From: CAYMAI01 sp964388445
Lineage (GTDB): Bacteria > 4484-113 > JAGGVC01
Reading direction: 5' to 3'
DNA: 64,000 bases
Assembly (NCBI GenBank): GCA_964388445.1
Contig: CAYMAI010000010.1
Span: forward strand, 1 to 64,000
Position 1 is the first letter of the stretch. The number at the start of each line of letters is the position of its first letter. Below are positions 17,216-25,900 of the stretch, in pieces. The notes beneath the pieces were generated by a model. That model searched no databases. It was not told the origin of the DNA and saw only the letters and a list, made by a program, of their open reading frames with translations. The translations under genes and the position numbers were made by a program.

Positions 17216-18340
17216 GTGGACTTTTTCAAATTGGCGAAACCGCAAATCGGCGAACTTAAGCCCTACATGCCCGGAAAGCTGTACGAGGGCAGGGGAACCG
17301 CGCTAAAGCTAGCCAGCAACGAAAATCTGCTCGGCATTTCCCCGATGGTGCGCGAGGCGATCTCGGCGGAGCTCGACTATCTTCACTATTATCCCGACGA
17401 CGACGCGCAAAAAGTTCGCATCGCTCTGGCCGAAAAATACGATTGCGAGCCGGAAAACATAATCGCGACGAACGGCGGCGTGGAAATAATCCGCTACGTT
17501 TTCGAAGCGTTTCTGCGTCCCGGCGACGAAATGATAATGTCTTGGCCCGGCTTCCATATGTTCGACATTTACGCCTGCAAAGAAGGCGCGTCGCGAATAC
17601 GGGTGCCAGTGCGCGGCGATTTTTCGCCGAATACCGAAGCGATGCTCGCCGAAATTACACCGAAGACGAAATTGATTTGCCTCGACAACCCGAACAATCC
17701 CTGCGGAACGTACGTAGGAGCGGATGAGCTTTTGCGATTTTTAAGGGCGGTGCCGGAAAACGTAATCGTTTTTCTCGACGAGGCGTATTACGACTTCGCC
17801 ACCGCCGCGGACTTCCGGGACAATACGCATATCTGGCGCGAGTTTCCGAACGTCGCGGTGCTGCGCACGTTCGCGAAGGCGTACGCGCTCGCTGGGCTGC
17901 GCGCGGGATGCGCGCTGGGCGCGAAGGAACTTATCGACGTCGTTTGGCGCGTGAAAGGCACGTTCAGCATGAGCCGGCTCGCGCAAGTCGCGCTAATCGC
18001 CGCGCTGGGGGATGGCGGCCATTACCAATTTACGATGACGCAGATTCTGGAAATGCGAAAGTACGTCGGCGGGCTATTGGACGAAGCTGGGTTTGCGCAT
18101 CCGCCGTCGCAGACGAACTTTTACCTTTTCGATTCCGGCGTGGACGGCGCCGCTCTCGCGGAAAAGATGAACGAAGACGGCGTGTTTTTGCGCCGGATGC
18201 ACGGCTTCGGAATTCCGTCGTATTTCAGGGCGAGCATGCCGCCTGACAAGGCCGGTGCGGACAGGTTTATCGAAACGCTCGTTAAAAACGCGAAGGCGGT
18301 GGCGGCGTCCGGCGCCGCGCTGGAAGCCGGAAGGGAATAG
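17216..18340 (+). CDS. hisC: Histidinol-phosphate aminotransferase family enzyme
   Basis: This encodes a 374-residue class I/II PLP aminotransferase closest to HisC, which converts imidazole-acetol phosphate to histidinol phosphate. Motifs: KLASNEN near the N terminus, YYPDDDA, the DNPNNPCGTY substrate and cofactor loop, VIVFLDEAYYDF, and the PLP lysine in TFAKAYALAGLRAG. The C-terminal FGIPSYFRAS arginine binds the carboxylate. GTG 17216 has GGAGG upstream. No other histidine genes are nearby, so an aromatic or other aminotransferase role is possible. The deacylase gene starts 4 bases after its stop, so they form an operon. Confidence 0.88.
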   Translation: MDFFKLAKPQIGELKPYMPGKLYEGRGTALKLASNENLLGISPMVREAISAELDYLHYYPDDDAQKVRIALAEKYDCEPENIIATNGGVEIIRYVFEAFLRPGDEMIMSWPGFHMFDIYACKEGASRIRVPVRGDFSPNTEAMLAEITPKTKLICLDNPNNPCGTYVGADELLRFLRAVPENVIVFLDEAYYDFATAADFRDNTHIWREFPNVAVLRTFAKAYALAGLRAGCALGAKELIDVVWRVKGTFSMSRLAQVALIAALGDGGHYQFTMTQILEMRKYVGGLLDEAGFAHPPSQTNFYLFDSGVDGAALAEKMNEDGVFLRRMHGFGIPSYFRASMPPDKAGADRFIETLVKNAKAVAASGAALEAGRE

Positions 18341-18344
18341 AGCT

Positions 18345-19121
18345 ATGGGAGAGCCGGAACCGAATTCGCAAATCGCCGAAGCCGCACGGATTTTGGCGGG
18401 AGCGAAGCGCGTCGTCGCGCTGACCGGCGCGGGCGTAAGCGCGGAAAGCGGGGTACCGACGTTTCGCGACAAAGACGGGCTGTGGGACAAGTACGACGTG
18501 ACCACGCTCGCCACGCCCGAAGCGTTCGAGAGCGACCCGGCGTTCGTCTGGAAGTGGTACGACTGGCGCAGGCAAATGGTGAAGTCGGTCGAGCCGAATC
18601 CGGGACACTTTGCGCTCGCGGAAATGGAAAGGAAGGCCGTGGCGCGCGGCGCCACGTACACGCTGGTTACTCAGAACATCGACAACCTGCACAATATTGC
18701 GGGCAGCAAAAACGTGCTGGAACTGCACGGGAATATCTGGAAGGCGCGGCTTTGGGGGACGGGGCCGGACGACGTCGGCGTGCGGGAGTTTTTGGAGTGC
18801 CCGCTGGAGCGCATCCCGCCGCTCGACGAACACGGCCGCCTGCTGCGCCCGCACATCGTGTGGTTCGGCGAAATGTTGCCCGCGGCGGTCATCGAGGCGG
18901 CGCATTTCGCGGCCACGCGGTGCGACGCGATGCTCGTCGTCGGCACGGCGAACGTGGTCTATCCCGCGGCCGCGCTGCCGTATATGGCGCTGCGGGGGGG
19001 CGCGGCGGTAATCGAAATCAATCCGGGCGCGACCGAGCTGTCGAGCGCCGCCACGATTTCGATTCGCGCGAACAGCGGCGAGGCGCTGCCGGGGATTGCG
19101 GCGGGGATAGGGTTCGAATAA
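18345..19121 (+). CDS. cobB: NAD-dependent deacylase, zinc-site-less sirtuin
   Basis: This 258-residue Sir2-family protein should remove acyl groups from lysines using NAD. The NAD site GAGVSAESGVPTFR (28-41), TQNIDNLH (109-116) and catalytic His128 in ELHG are intact. Tyr72 and Arg75 in WYDWRR match the Y-x-x-R pair that marks desuccinylases of the SIRT5/CobB class. The zinc module between residues 130 and 172 has a single Cys (Cys152) instead of four, so zinc cannot be bound in the usual way. The start is ATG 18345, four bases after hisC. Its 3' end is repeated at 20021-20057. Confidence 0.9.
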   Translation: MGEPEPNSQIAEAARILAGAKRVVALTGAGVSAESGVPTFRDKDGLWDKYDVTTLATPEAFESDPAFVWKWYDWRRQMVKSVEPNPGHFALAEMERKAVARGATYTLVTQNIDNLHNIAGSKNVLELHGNIWKARLWGTGPDDVGVREFLECPLERIPPLDEHGRLLRPHIVWFGEMLPAAVIEAAHFAATRCDAMLVVGTANVVYPAAALPYMALRGGAAVIEINPGATELSSAATISIRANSGEALPGIAAGIGFE

Positions 19122-19155
19122 AGGTGTGCAAATCAGCCGAATCGAGAAAGAGTGA

Positions 19156-19773
19156 TTATCGGAAGTCCCTTTTGTCGATGCAATCGTCATAAATCGATTT
19201 GTCGAACGGAAACCACATGGTCTGGTCGATTCCGCGCTGCTTTCTTTTTGTTCGGTTTTCAGGATAGGCGGATACAATTTTTATCCACCTGTCTTGCTCT
19301 TTGGAAATTTCCTTAATCTCCAAAGCGGCTTCCGATAGGTCTTGGTCCTGGCTAAAAATCAATGCAACATCAAATTCGTTTTTTCTTGCCAATCTGACAA
19401 GATCAAGCGCGATACGAACATCTATGCCCTTTTCAAAGCCGACCAGGACTTTTGCCAATTCGCCCGAGTTTATTTCTCTTGGAGAATGCCTATACACCAA
19501 TGTGCGAAGGTAGCAATAGACTCCGGAGCGGCGCAATGCGTTGCTTTTTCTAGTCCAGAACGTGTGCCAAAAGGAATTATCTCTGGCGGATGGGTGGCCG
19601 GTATAAAAACGTACTTTCGGGCTATTCCAACCGTTCATGGAGCAGATTGAATTCGACAAAAGTATGGGGTTGAAATTCGGATATTCGTAGCCGAAAGCAT
19701 CTTTGACGGCATAAAAAAGGTTTTGACCGTCGACAAATGAAACCACGCGAATATTAGTAGGCATCGCAATCAT
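19156..19773 (-). CDS. NYN-domain (PIN-like) protein
   Basis: This encodes a protein of about 205 residues with the NYN fold, often an RNase in defence or RNA turnover. Acidic motifs are SFVDGQNLFYAV near the N terminus, the GIDVRIALDLVRLA segment and SQDQDL. ATG 19773 is preferred; ATG 19764 (MPTNIR) is possible. AT-rich codon use differs from cobB and katG, which suggests transfer. It is convergent with cobB and is flanked on its other side by a displaced copy of the cobB 3' end. Its leader has a strong hairpin over the ribosome-binding region. Confidence 0.8.
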   Translation of the reverse strand: MIAMPTNIRVVSFVDGQNLFYAVKDAFGYEYPNFNPILLSNSICSMNGWNSPKVRFYTGHPSARDNSFWHTFWTRKSNALRRSGVYCYLRTLVYRHSPREINSGELAKVLVGFEKGIDVRIALDLVRLARKNEFDVALIFSQDQDLSEAALEIKEISKEQDRWIKIVSAYPENRTKRKQRGIDQTMWFPFDKSIYDDCIDKRDFR

Positions 19774-19782
19774 AAAGCAGTA

Positions 19783-19815
19783 CCCCGCTGAAGGCAAAAT
19801 GCAAGTTCAGCGGGG
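19783..19815 (-). promoter_or_regulatory. Hairpin covering the NYN ribosome-binding region
   Basis: CCCCGCTGAA (19783-19792 on the plus strand) and TTCAGCGGGG (19806-19815) form a perfect 10-base stem with a 13-base loop. On the mRNA the GCGGGG arm ends 9 bases before ATG 19773, so ribosome access is likely blocked unless the stem opens. Confidence 0.55.
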
Positions 19816-19828
19816 ATTAAACGTATAA

Positions 19829-19857
19829 AGTGTACCAAGAAAACAGCGTAAAGTCAA
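19829..19857 (-). promoter_or_regulatory. Promoter of NYN gene
   Basis: Minus-strand TTGACT (19857-19852), a 17-base spacer and TACACT (19834-19829). Predicted transcription start is near 19822, which places the whole hairpin at 19783-19815 in the leader. Confidence 0.65.
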
Positions 19858-19999
19858 ATTTATAGCGGAAAAAATGGCAACGTCAATTTGAATTCGAGGC
19901 TTTTCCACTCGTCATCACCGGTCACCTGATTTGCAAGGTCGTAAGGCAATAGCATTGTTAGGCGGAGAACAGCGGCTTTCAAGATTATTGGCGAATCAC

Positions 20000-20086
20000 G
20001 CAGCTTCGCTTTCAATCTTCGCGAACAGCGGCGAAGCCCTGCCGGGGATTGCGGCGGCGTGGAGATTTGAGAGCATGAATCCTTAA
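20000..20086 (+). pseudogene. Displaced 3' end of a cobB gene
   Basis: Bases 20021-20057 match 19068-19104 of cobB at 35 of 37 positions. In frame they encode SIFANSGEALPGIAA, against SIRANSGEALPGIAA at the cobB C terminus. Weaker similarity continues upstream to about 20000, and the frame ends with TAA at 20084-20086. No start or upstream part of the gene exists here. It is a direct repeat of the intact cobB end, separated from it by the NYN gene. Confidence 0.75.
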
Positions 20087-20115
20087 GGAACCCGTGATTT
20101 GTGCTGCGCAAGCTA

Positions 20116-20619
20116 TCAAGGTTCCAGTTTTTTCGCCATTCGAACCTCTAGTTGAGAAAATCCAAGTTTTTGAAAGAGTGAACGTGCAGGCTGATTATTT
20201 TGCCATACGATTAACTCCAAAGCGGTGCATCCAAGCGAATTAGCAAGGTTTTGCAGCTCGCACATAAGCATTTCTCGCGCACCGATTCTCCTGAATTTTT
20301 GTTCCGTCTCCAGATATTGCACGGTTAAGTAAGGCGCGTCGATTAGTTCGTCTCCGTACTTTTCGACCACTCCCAAAGCGAATCCTGCAAAGACGGCATT
20401 CTGCGTTGCGACAAGGAGTTTTGCTTCCGGAGAATCAAGCGCTTCCTCGAATTCCGCTCGAATTTCCTCAATTTCCGGAATTCGTCTGACGCCTTGGCCG
20501 AATCCCTGAGGAGCAATATTCGCCAAATAATACACTGTGCTCAAGTGCAGCCGCGCGATAGCATCGATGTGGTCCGGCAGTGCGGCAAGAACTTCAAACC
20601 GGTAGTTATGGTCTTCCAT
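20116..20619 (-). CDS. GNAT-family N-acetyltransferase
   Basis: This encodes a 167-residue acetyltransferase that should use acetyl-CoA; the substrate is unknown. Motif A (YLTVQYLETEQKFRRIGAREML) provides the pyrophosphate-binding loop, although Gln/Arg replaces part of the usual R/QxxGxG/A pattern. The C-terminal IVWQNNQPARSLFQKLGF is the classical motif B. Start 20619 has GGAGA 8 bases upstream. AT-rich like the NYN gene. No partner gene is evident. Confidence 0.85.
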   Translation of the reverse strand: MEDHNYRFEVLAALPDHIDAIARLHLSTVYYLANIAPQGFGQGVRRIPEIEEIRAEFEEALDSPEAKLLVATQNAVFAGFALGVVEKYGDELIDAPYLTVQYLETEQKFRRIGAREMLMCELQNLANSLGCTALELIVWQNNQPARSLFQKLGFSQLEVRMAKKLEP

Positions 20620-20752
20620 TTTTTCTCCAAAGAAATCAAGGCGAGAATAACACACCTGTTCAGAAGTATCTGCTTTCCAAGAACCAAAGCGATATTTTCA
20701 CTTGTACTTGGCTCCCAATCTTCGAATCCATGCGAAATCGTAGATTTCGGGA

Positions 20753-20758
20753 TATAAT
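20753..20758 (+). promoter_or_regulatory. -10 element of first lipoprotein copy
   Basis: TATAAT lies 58 bases before the start of the broken lipoprotein gene. The two intact paralogues have TATAAT at nearly the same distance, so the promoter was copied with the gene. Confidence 0.5.
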
Positions 20759-20816
20759 CAATCGTCCACAGGGGCGGATTTTTATTATCATCGGTATTTT
20801 GCCCCCGGAGGGCGTT

Positions 20817-23548
20817 ATGAACGCGAGGGGAATTTTCGGCGTTTTCTTGGCGATTTTAGCCGCGAGTTGGCTTATCGCAGCGCTATCGTGTTCGCACAAA
20901 AATTCGGCTACTCCCGCCGGAACATCCGGCATTGACTCCGCTGAAATTTCTACCGGTCTAGATGACGCGCTAGGCGAGCTTGCCGCGCTCGAAACTCCCG
21001 CATGGGCCGACGATGCGCTTCTCGAGCGGCTAAAAAGTGCGCTTGCGTCCGCGCTCGTCGCCAAGTTCGCGACGGAAGGCCGCGCGATATCGAAAGCGCC
21101 AATCGGCGTCGCGGGAAAGGTAGCGGACCTTTCGTTCAATCCCGGCGGCGGCACGGTAACGTGGAGCTATCGCAACACCGGCGACTATGACTTAAGCGGC
21201 GAAGTTTCCATCGCGGACATCACGCCGATAGCGATGCACTATCTTGCGAAAGTCGAAACCGGAATGGAAAGCGATTACGTCGGCTGGCTCGATTTCGACG
21301 GAAACAGGGAAGTCGGGATTCCTGACGTCACGGCAATCGCTCTGTGGTATTTGAACTCCGTCGCCGTATACGAAATACTGACGGGCGATGCGCTTGGCGG
21401 CGAATTCGTGAAAATCGGCGAGGCTGAGTATCCCACGGAGCCTGCGTTCCCCGTGCGGTTTTCGTTTGCCGTGCCGGAAGAGGCCGCGTCGTACGTGGCG
21501 GTAAGGCCGCTCGGCGCGGACGGAAGCCAAGGGGAAATGAGCGAGCCGGTGCGCGTAAAGCATTTCACGGCGCCGCCTCCTCCGGCATATCTGACGGCTT
21601 CGCAGGACGCTCCCGGAAAGATAATTCTGACGTGGGTTAAATCTCAAGACGCGACCGGATATAAAATTTACCGCGACATTTTAAACACGCCGCTCGCATA
21701 CGCGGGCGACGTGGATTACTGGGAAGACCTCGACGTTCCCGATTTCGAGTATCACGTGTATCGCGTGAAAGCGGTCAATCCCGCTGGCGAAAGCGACTTC
21801 AGCCAGCCGGCGACCGGGCTTCAGGGCGAGCTTCCGCCGCCTGCGCCGCCGCAGATAACGGGCGTTGTTCCGGTTTCTGGCGTCGAAGGAAAGAGCGTGG
21901 TTTTCAATGCGGAACTAACGGGCGATTTGCCGCTCGCATATCTTTGGTATTTCGGCGAAGCGGCGGAGCCTTACGCGAGCACCGACAAGTCGCCCTCGGT
22001 CACGCTGGGCGCGCGAGGAACTTACGATTGCTCGCTGATGGTGAACAATCCCTACGGAGTTCAAGTTTTCGATTTCACGCTTTCGGTTTTGCGCGACGGC
22101 ATAAATCCCCCGCCGGTCGCCGTTTTTACCGCGAACAAAACGGAAGGCACAATGCCGCTCGCTGTGACGTTCAATCCCGCCGCGTCATTCGACCCGGACG
22201 GAACGATCGTAAAATACTAGTGGGATTTCGACGGCGACGGAGTTTTCGATTTCGAAACGCCGTATAACATCGTAGTATCGCATTTGTACAAATCGGTCGG
22301 CGAATTCTATGCGACACTGCGCGTGACGGACGACGAACACGCGTCGCATTACGTATCGAAATTCATAAAAGTAAAACCGTACGGCGAATGGATAATCTCG
22401 ACGGTTTTCGACAGCTCGATGACATATGGAAGCCAGCTATATACTTGCATAATCGATGGAAGGCCGGCCGCGGCTTTATGCAACTTCAACGGATATGCGA
22501 ATAGCGGAGGTCTGTATAAAATTGCGGAGGGTGTATCGGGCTCGAATTGGACAGAAGCCGCGATTATTCCGGAAATTGAAGGTTACGACAGAATACATTC
22601 GATGTGCGAAGTCCAAGGGAGTCCGGCCGTTTTGTATAGCTCGGAATTTCCGCCGTACAGAACCGATACATTTTTTTCCCGAGCAACCGATGCGGAAGGA
22701 ACGGACTGGAACGAAATAGTGGAAATCGTGCATGATTTTTCGATAACATCTTCGCTTCATGTAGTTAATGAAAAGCCTGCAATAGTCGGGGCATTCCACG
22801 GCGTATCCCCAGGAGGTGGAATTCCGAGGAAGTACGATATATATACTTTGCGTCTTCGCTCGACTCATACGGCGATTCTTGGGGAGAATTAGTAAATATT
22901 TCGAATATGATACCGCCGCGCTTGTACAGTAAGAATTATTCGCTTACCATTCTGAACGGATATCCTGCTCTTTTTTATACTTTCCAAACCGGATATGATA
23001 CCGGAAACGCCGGAATTGCGCTGGCATCGACGCAAACCGGATATGAATGGGCGGATTATCGGGTCGTGGGCAGCGAGATAAGCAATCAAACATCCTTTGC
23101 CGCTATGCTGATTTTCGACGCGATGCCGAATTTGCCTGCCATAATATTCTCGGCATATATCGACGGGCAGACGAAAAGATATATTTCGAGAGCGGAAGAC
23201 GGCGCAGGCATTAATTGGGGACCGTCCGAAGAAATCAAAGAACTTGCAGGCGATGCCTATGGGAATCCATATCAAGATTTACAAGCGATGGTTATCGGCG
23301 GAATACCCGTAATTGCATATACGAAAAGAATTTCCCCGGATAAGTTCCTTTTCGTTCGAGTCGCATCCGATGCCTACGCGAGTGCGTGGAGCGAGCAAAT
23401 TACAATCGATTTAGTGAAGCAAAGCAATGAGTACCCATTTTTCCAGCTAATCTACGCAGGGGGAAGGCCGGGCGTATTCTATTCCGGAGTTGATTCGACT
23501 TGGGACGAGCCGGAAATCCGTTATGCCTATCTCGCGCTGCCCGAATAA
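20817..23548 (+). pseudogene. Broken dockerin/PKD lipoprotein, first of three paralogues
   Basis: ATG 20817 (GGAGG upstream) starts a lipoprotein (signal, Cys25 in AALSC) with two dockerin-like repeats, GDYDLSGEVSIADITPIA and FDGNREVGIPDVTAIA, then an FN3-like, an Ig-like and a PKD domain. TAG at 22218-22220 interrupts the PKD domain where both paralogues have GAG in the YEWD motif. The same frame continues to 22892. A frameshift near 22,835 then moves homology into another frame (RYIYFASSLDSYGDSWG), which stays open to 23548. Two independent lesions make it a pseudogene, unless they are assembly errors. Confidence 0.85.
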
Positions 23549-23592
23549 TTTTCTTCGAAACAACTTTCACGTTGGTTTTACTCCCGTACTCA

Positions 23593-23623
23593 TTGACTTT
23601 TGCGATTATTCAAGTGATATAAT
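23593..23623 (+). promoter_or_regulatory. Promoter of second lipoprotein
   Basis: TTGACT (23593-23598) and TATAAT (23618-23623) are separated by 19 bases; GATATA two bases earlier gives 17. The leader is about 50 bases and ends in a strong GGAGGAG site. Confidence 0.55.
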
Positions 23624-23678
23624 TCCTGCGGAATAACAGGCTGCGGGTATCAAACCCGCCGGCCACCGGAGGAGAAAG

Positions 23679-25763
23679 ATGGGAGTCTTTTTGCCGAAAC
23701 GCGTAGCTATTTGCGCGTCGATTTTTGTCGCGCTCGTTATTTTCGCATCCTGCGCATCGGATGGAAACCAGCCCCAAAATCGTCAAAGCGGAGTTTCGAT
23801 TACTGCCGCGCTGGAAGAGCTTGATTCGCTCGAAAAACCCGGCGGGGTGGATGCGAAAATTTTCGAAGAACTAAAAGCCGAGCTGCAGGACAAACTGCTG
23901 GAAATCTGGGGCGAAAACGCCAGATTCGCGGCAAAGGCGCCGCTCGGCGATGCGGGACGCGTCACCGACCTTGCGTACAGTCCCGGCACGGGAGAACTGG
24001 ACTGGTCGTACGTTAACGTGGGCGATTACGACGTAAGCGGCGAAGTGGGCATCCCCGACATCACGCCGATTGCGCTCAATTACCTCGCGCTGACAAACGA
24101 TGGGGTGGGCGACGACGCGTACGAATCGTGGATTGACGGCGACAAAAGCGGCGAAATCGGAATCGCGGACATAACGCCAATCGCAATCGGATATATGAAT
24201 TCCGTGTTCGCGTACGAAATCCTTACATCCGCGTCCGAAAGCGGAACTTATTCCGCAATCGGCACGGTCAATTTCCCCTCGCCTTCGCCATTTCCGGTGA
24301 CGTTCACTTCCACAGTTCCGCCCGGAAATCTCGGCTGGATTAGAGTCAGGCCGATGGACGCGACGGGCTCGCCAGGCGAACCGAGCAACGCGGTCGCGGT
24401 GCCCGCGGGCAATCAGCCGCCGGTCGCGCAGTTCAATTACGAGCAGCAGCCCGGCGGATTCACCGTTAACTTCGACGCAGGCGAATCGTACGATCCGGAC
24501 GGCGCGGTGGTGCGGTACGAGTGGGATTGGACGAGCGACGGAACATACGACCACGACGGCGGCGGTTCGCAGTATGCCACGCATGACTACGCCGCGCAGG
24601 GCATATTCGAATGTACGCTGAGAGTTTGGGACGACGGCGGCGATTCCGGCACGATTACAAGGACCGTTTACGTCGTCGAACTCGCGACGGACTGGACGCT
24701 TGTGGAACCTTTCGCTCCAAGCGATCATTACTCTCATCCGGCGTGTGCATATATCGGAGACGAAAACACGGGCGCGCCGGGAATCGCGTTCTACAACGGC
24801 AGTTTCGATTCGGGCTTCGTGCTGGCGGCGGACGGCTATGGCGCAACTTGGGGCACCGAATATACGATCGACACGTATTTGATTAAAAGCCTTGATCTTG
24901 CGGACGTAAACGGATTTCCCGCCATCGTGTACAACGACTATAACGAAAGCCGGCTTAACTACGCGCGAGCACAAGACGCAGCCGGCTCGGTATGGGATAC
25001 TGCGGTTATCCCCGATTCCTCGCCTGACGCCGGCTATCCGTACTTGATGCTTGCCATGGTTGGAAGCAATCCGGCGATAGCCTATTACAGCAACGACACC
25101 GGGTCGGTGTACTACACTCGCTCAACTGACACAACCGGCGCCTCTTGGGGCACGCCCCTGGTGTTGCATCCATTTCCTCCGTCCGGAACTTTTCCGTCAA
25201 TTGCAGTTTTCGATTTCGGGCCGGCAGTGACTTTTACAAAAATGTCGCCCGTGAATCCCATGTTTACGCGTTCGCTGGACTTAACCGGCGGAAGTTGGAC
25301 CGTTCCAATCGAAGTGGATTCGGAAGGCGATGGCAGCGGCTGGACGGCAATACTGGCGCTTGAAACAAGCCTTCAAAGACCTGCGATTATCGGCTGCGCT
25401 TTCGAAGGCAATTCGATTTTGATGTACAGGGCGGAGGACTCGCTCGGTGCGGCATGGGAGCCGCCGATAGCGATAAGAAACGGAACCAACCTTGTGCTAG
25501 GCGATATGAGCGCTGCCATAGTGGCCGGCTATCCGTGCGTCGCTTATCACGAATACAACTTGACCAGTCTCGGACATGCGCTTGTATTTCAACAAGCTCT
25601 GACACCGGACGGAAGTTCTTGGAGCGCGCCGGTATATATCGCTATTAACACTTCGCCGGAAAAAGTAACATTGCTCGACGTTCGCGGCAGACCGGCGGTT
25701 TGCTACTACGTGCAAAGCTCTCCGGGAGGCACGCACTACGCATATAGCCCTCCAGGCGGATAA
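23679..25763 (+). CDS. Dockerin-like/PKD lipoprotein
   Basis: This encodes a 694-residue exported lipoprotein. The signal peptide ends at Cys25 (FASC). A helical segment (about 35-85) precedes two dockerin-like calcium repeats, GDYDVSGEVGIPDITPIA and GDKSGEIGIADITPIA (about 108-170). A PKD domain follows (YEWDWTSDG to WDDGGDSGTITR). The last 350 residues are repeated units of the type G-PAIAYY...Y-R-DTTGASWG, probably a beta-propeller. Dockerins bind cohesin domains in calcium-dependent surface assemblies; the partner here is unknown, though a cohesin-like segment occurs in the lipoprotein at 40324. GGAGGAG precedes ATG 23679. Confidence 0.8.
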   Translation: MGVFLPKRVAICASIFVALVIFASCASDGNQPQNRQSGVSITAALEELDSLEKPGGVDAKIFEELKAELQDKLLEIWGENARFAAKAPLGDAGRVTDLAYSPGTGELDWSYVNVGDYDVSGEVGIPDITPIALNYLALTNDGVGDDAYESWIDGDKSGEIGIADITPIAIGYMNSVFAYEILTSASESGTYSAIGTVNFPSPSPFPVTFTSTVPPGNLGWIRVRPMDATGSPGEPSNAVAVPAGNQPPVAQFNYEQQPGGFTVNFDAGESYDPDGAVVRYEWDWTSDGTYDHDGGGSQYATHDYAAQGIFECTLRVWDDGGDSGTITRTVYVVELATDWTLVEPFAPSDHYSHPACAYIGDENTGAPGIAFYNGSFDSGFVLAADGYGATWGTEYTIDTYLIKSLDLADVNGFPAIVYNDYNESRLNYARAQDAAGSVWDTAVIPDSSPDAGYPYLMLAMVGSNPAIAYYSNDTGSVYYTRSTDTTGASWGTPLVLHPFPPSGTFPSIAVFDFGPAVTFTKMSPVNPMFTRSLDLTGGSWTVPIEVDSEGDGSGWTAILALETSLQRPAIIGCAFEGNSILMYRAEDSLGAAWEPPIAIRNGTNLVLGDMSAAIVAGYPCVAYHEYNLTSLGHALVFQQALTPDGSSWSAPVYIAINTSPEKVTLLDVRGRPAVCYYVQSSPGGTHYAYSPPGG

Positions 25764-25838
25764 ATACATATGTAACAGGTATCATATATCCCCTACGCTT
25801 TAATTTTTTCCTCGTAATCCGGGCGAGGTGCATTTTAC

Positions 25839-25847
25839 TGGTATAAT
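25839..25847 (+). promoter_or_regulatory. Extended -10 of third lipoprotein
   Basis: TGGTATAAT is a perfect extended -10 element 53 bases before the start codon; no clear -35 is present, as expected for this class. Confidence 0.5.
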
Positions 25848-25900
25848 GCTACCGTGTAAATTCGCGCGGGGATTTAACCACGCGCGCTCGGAGGAGAAAG

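Noticed and set aside
19860..20111. 83-codon minus-strand frame over the displaced cobB end
   Set aside because: Its first half is antisense to the cobB fragment and it lacks a start signal; the C-terminal half may be old coding DNA but cannot be supported.
22218..22220. TAG read as an amino acid (recoding)
   Set aside because: Other genes here end in TAG, the paralogues have GAG at this point, and a frameshift follows, so pseudogenisation is simpler.
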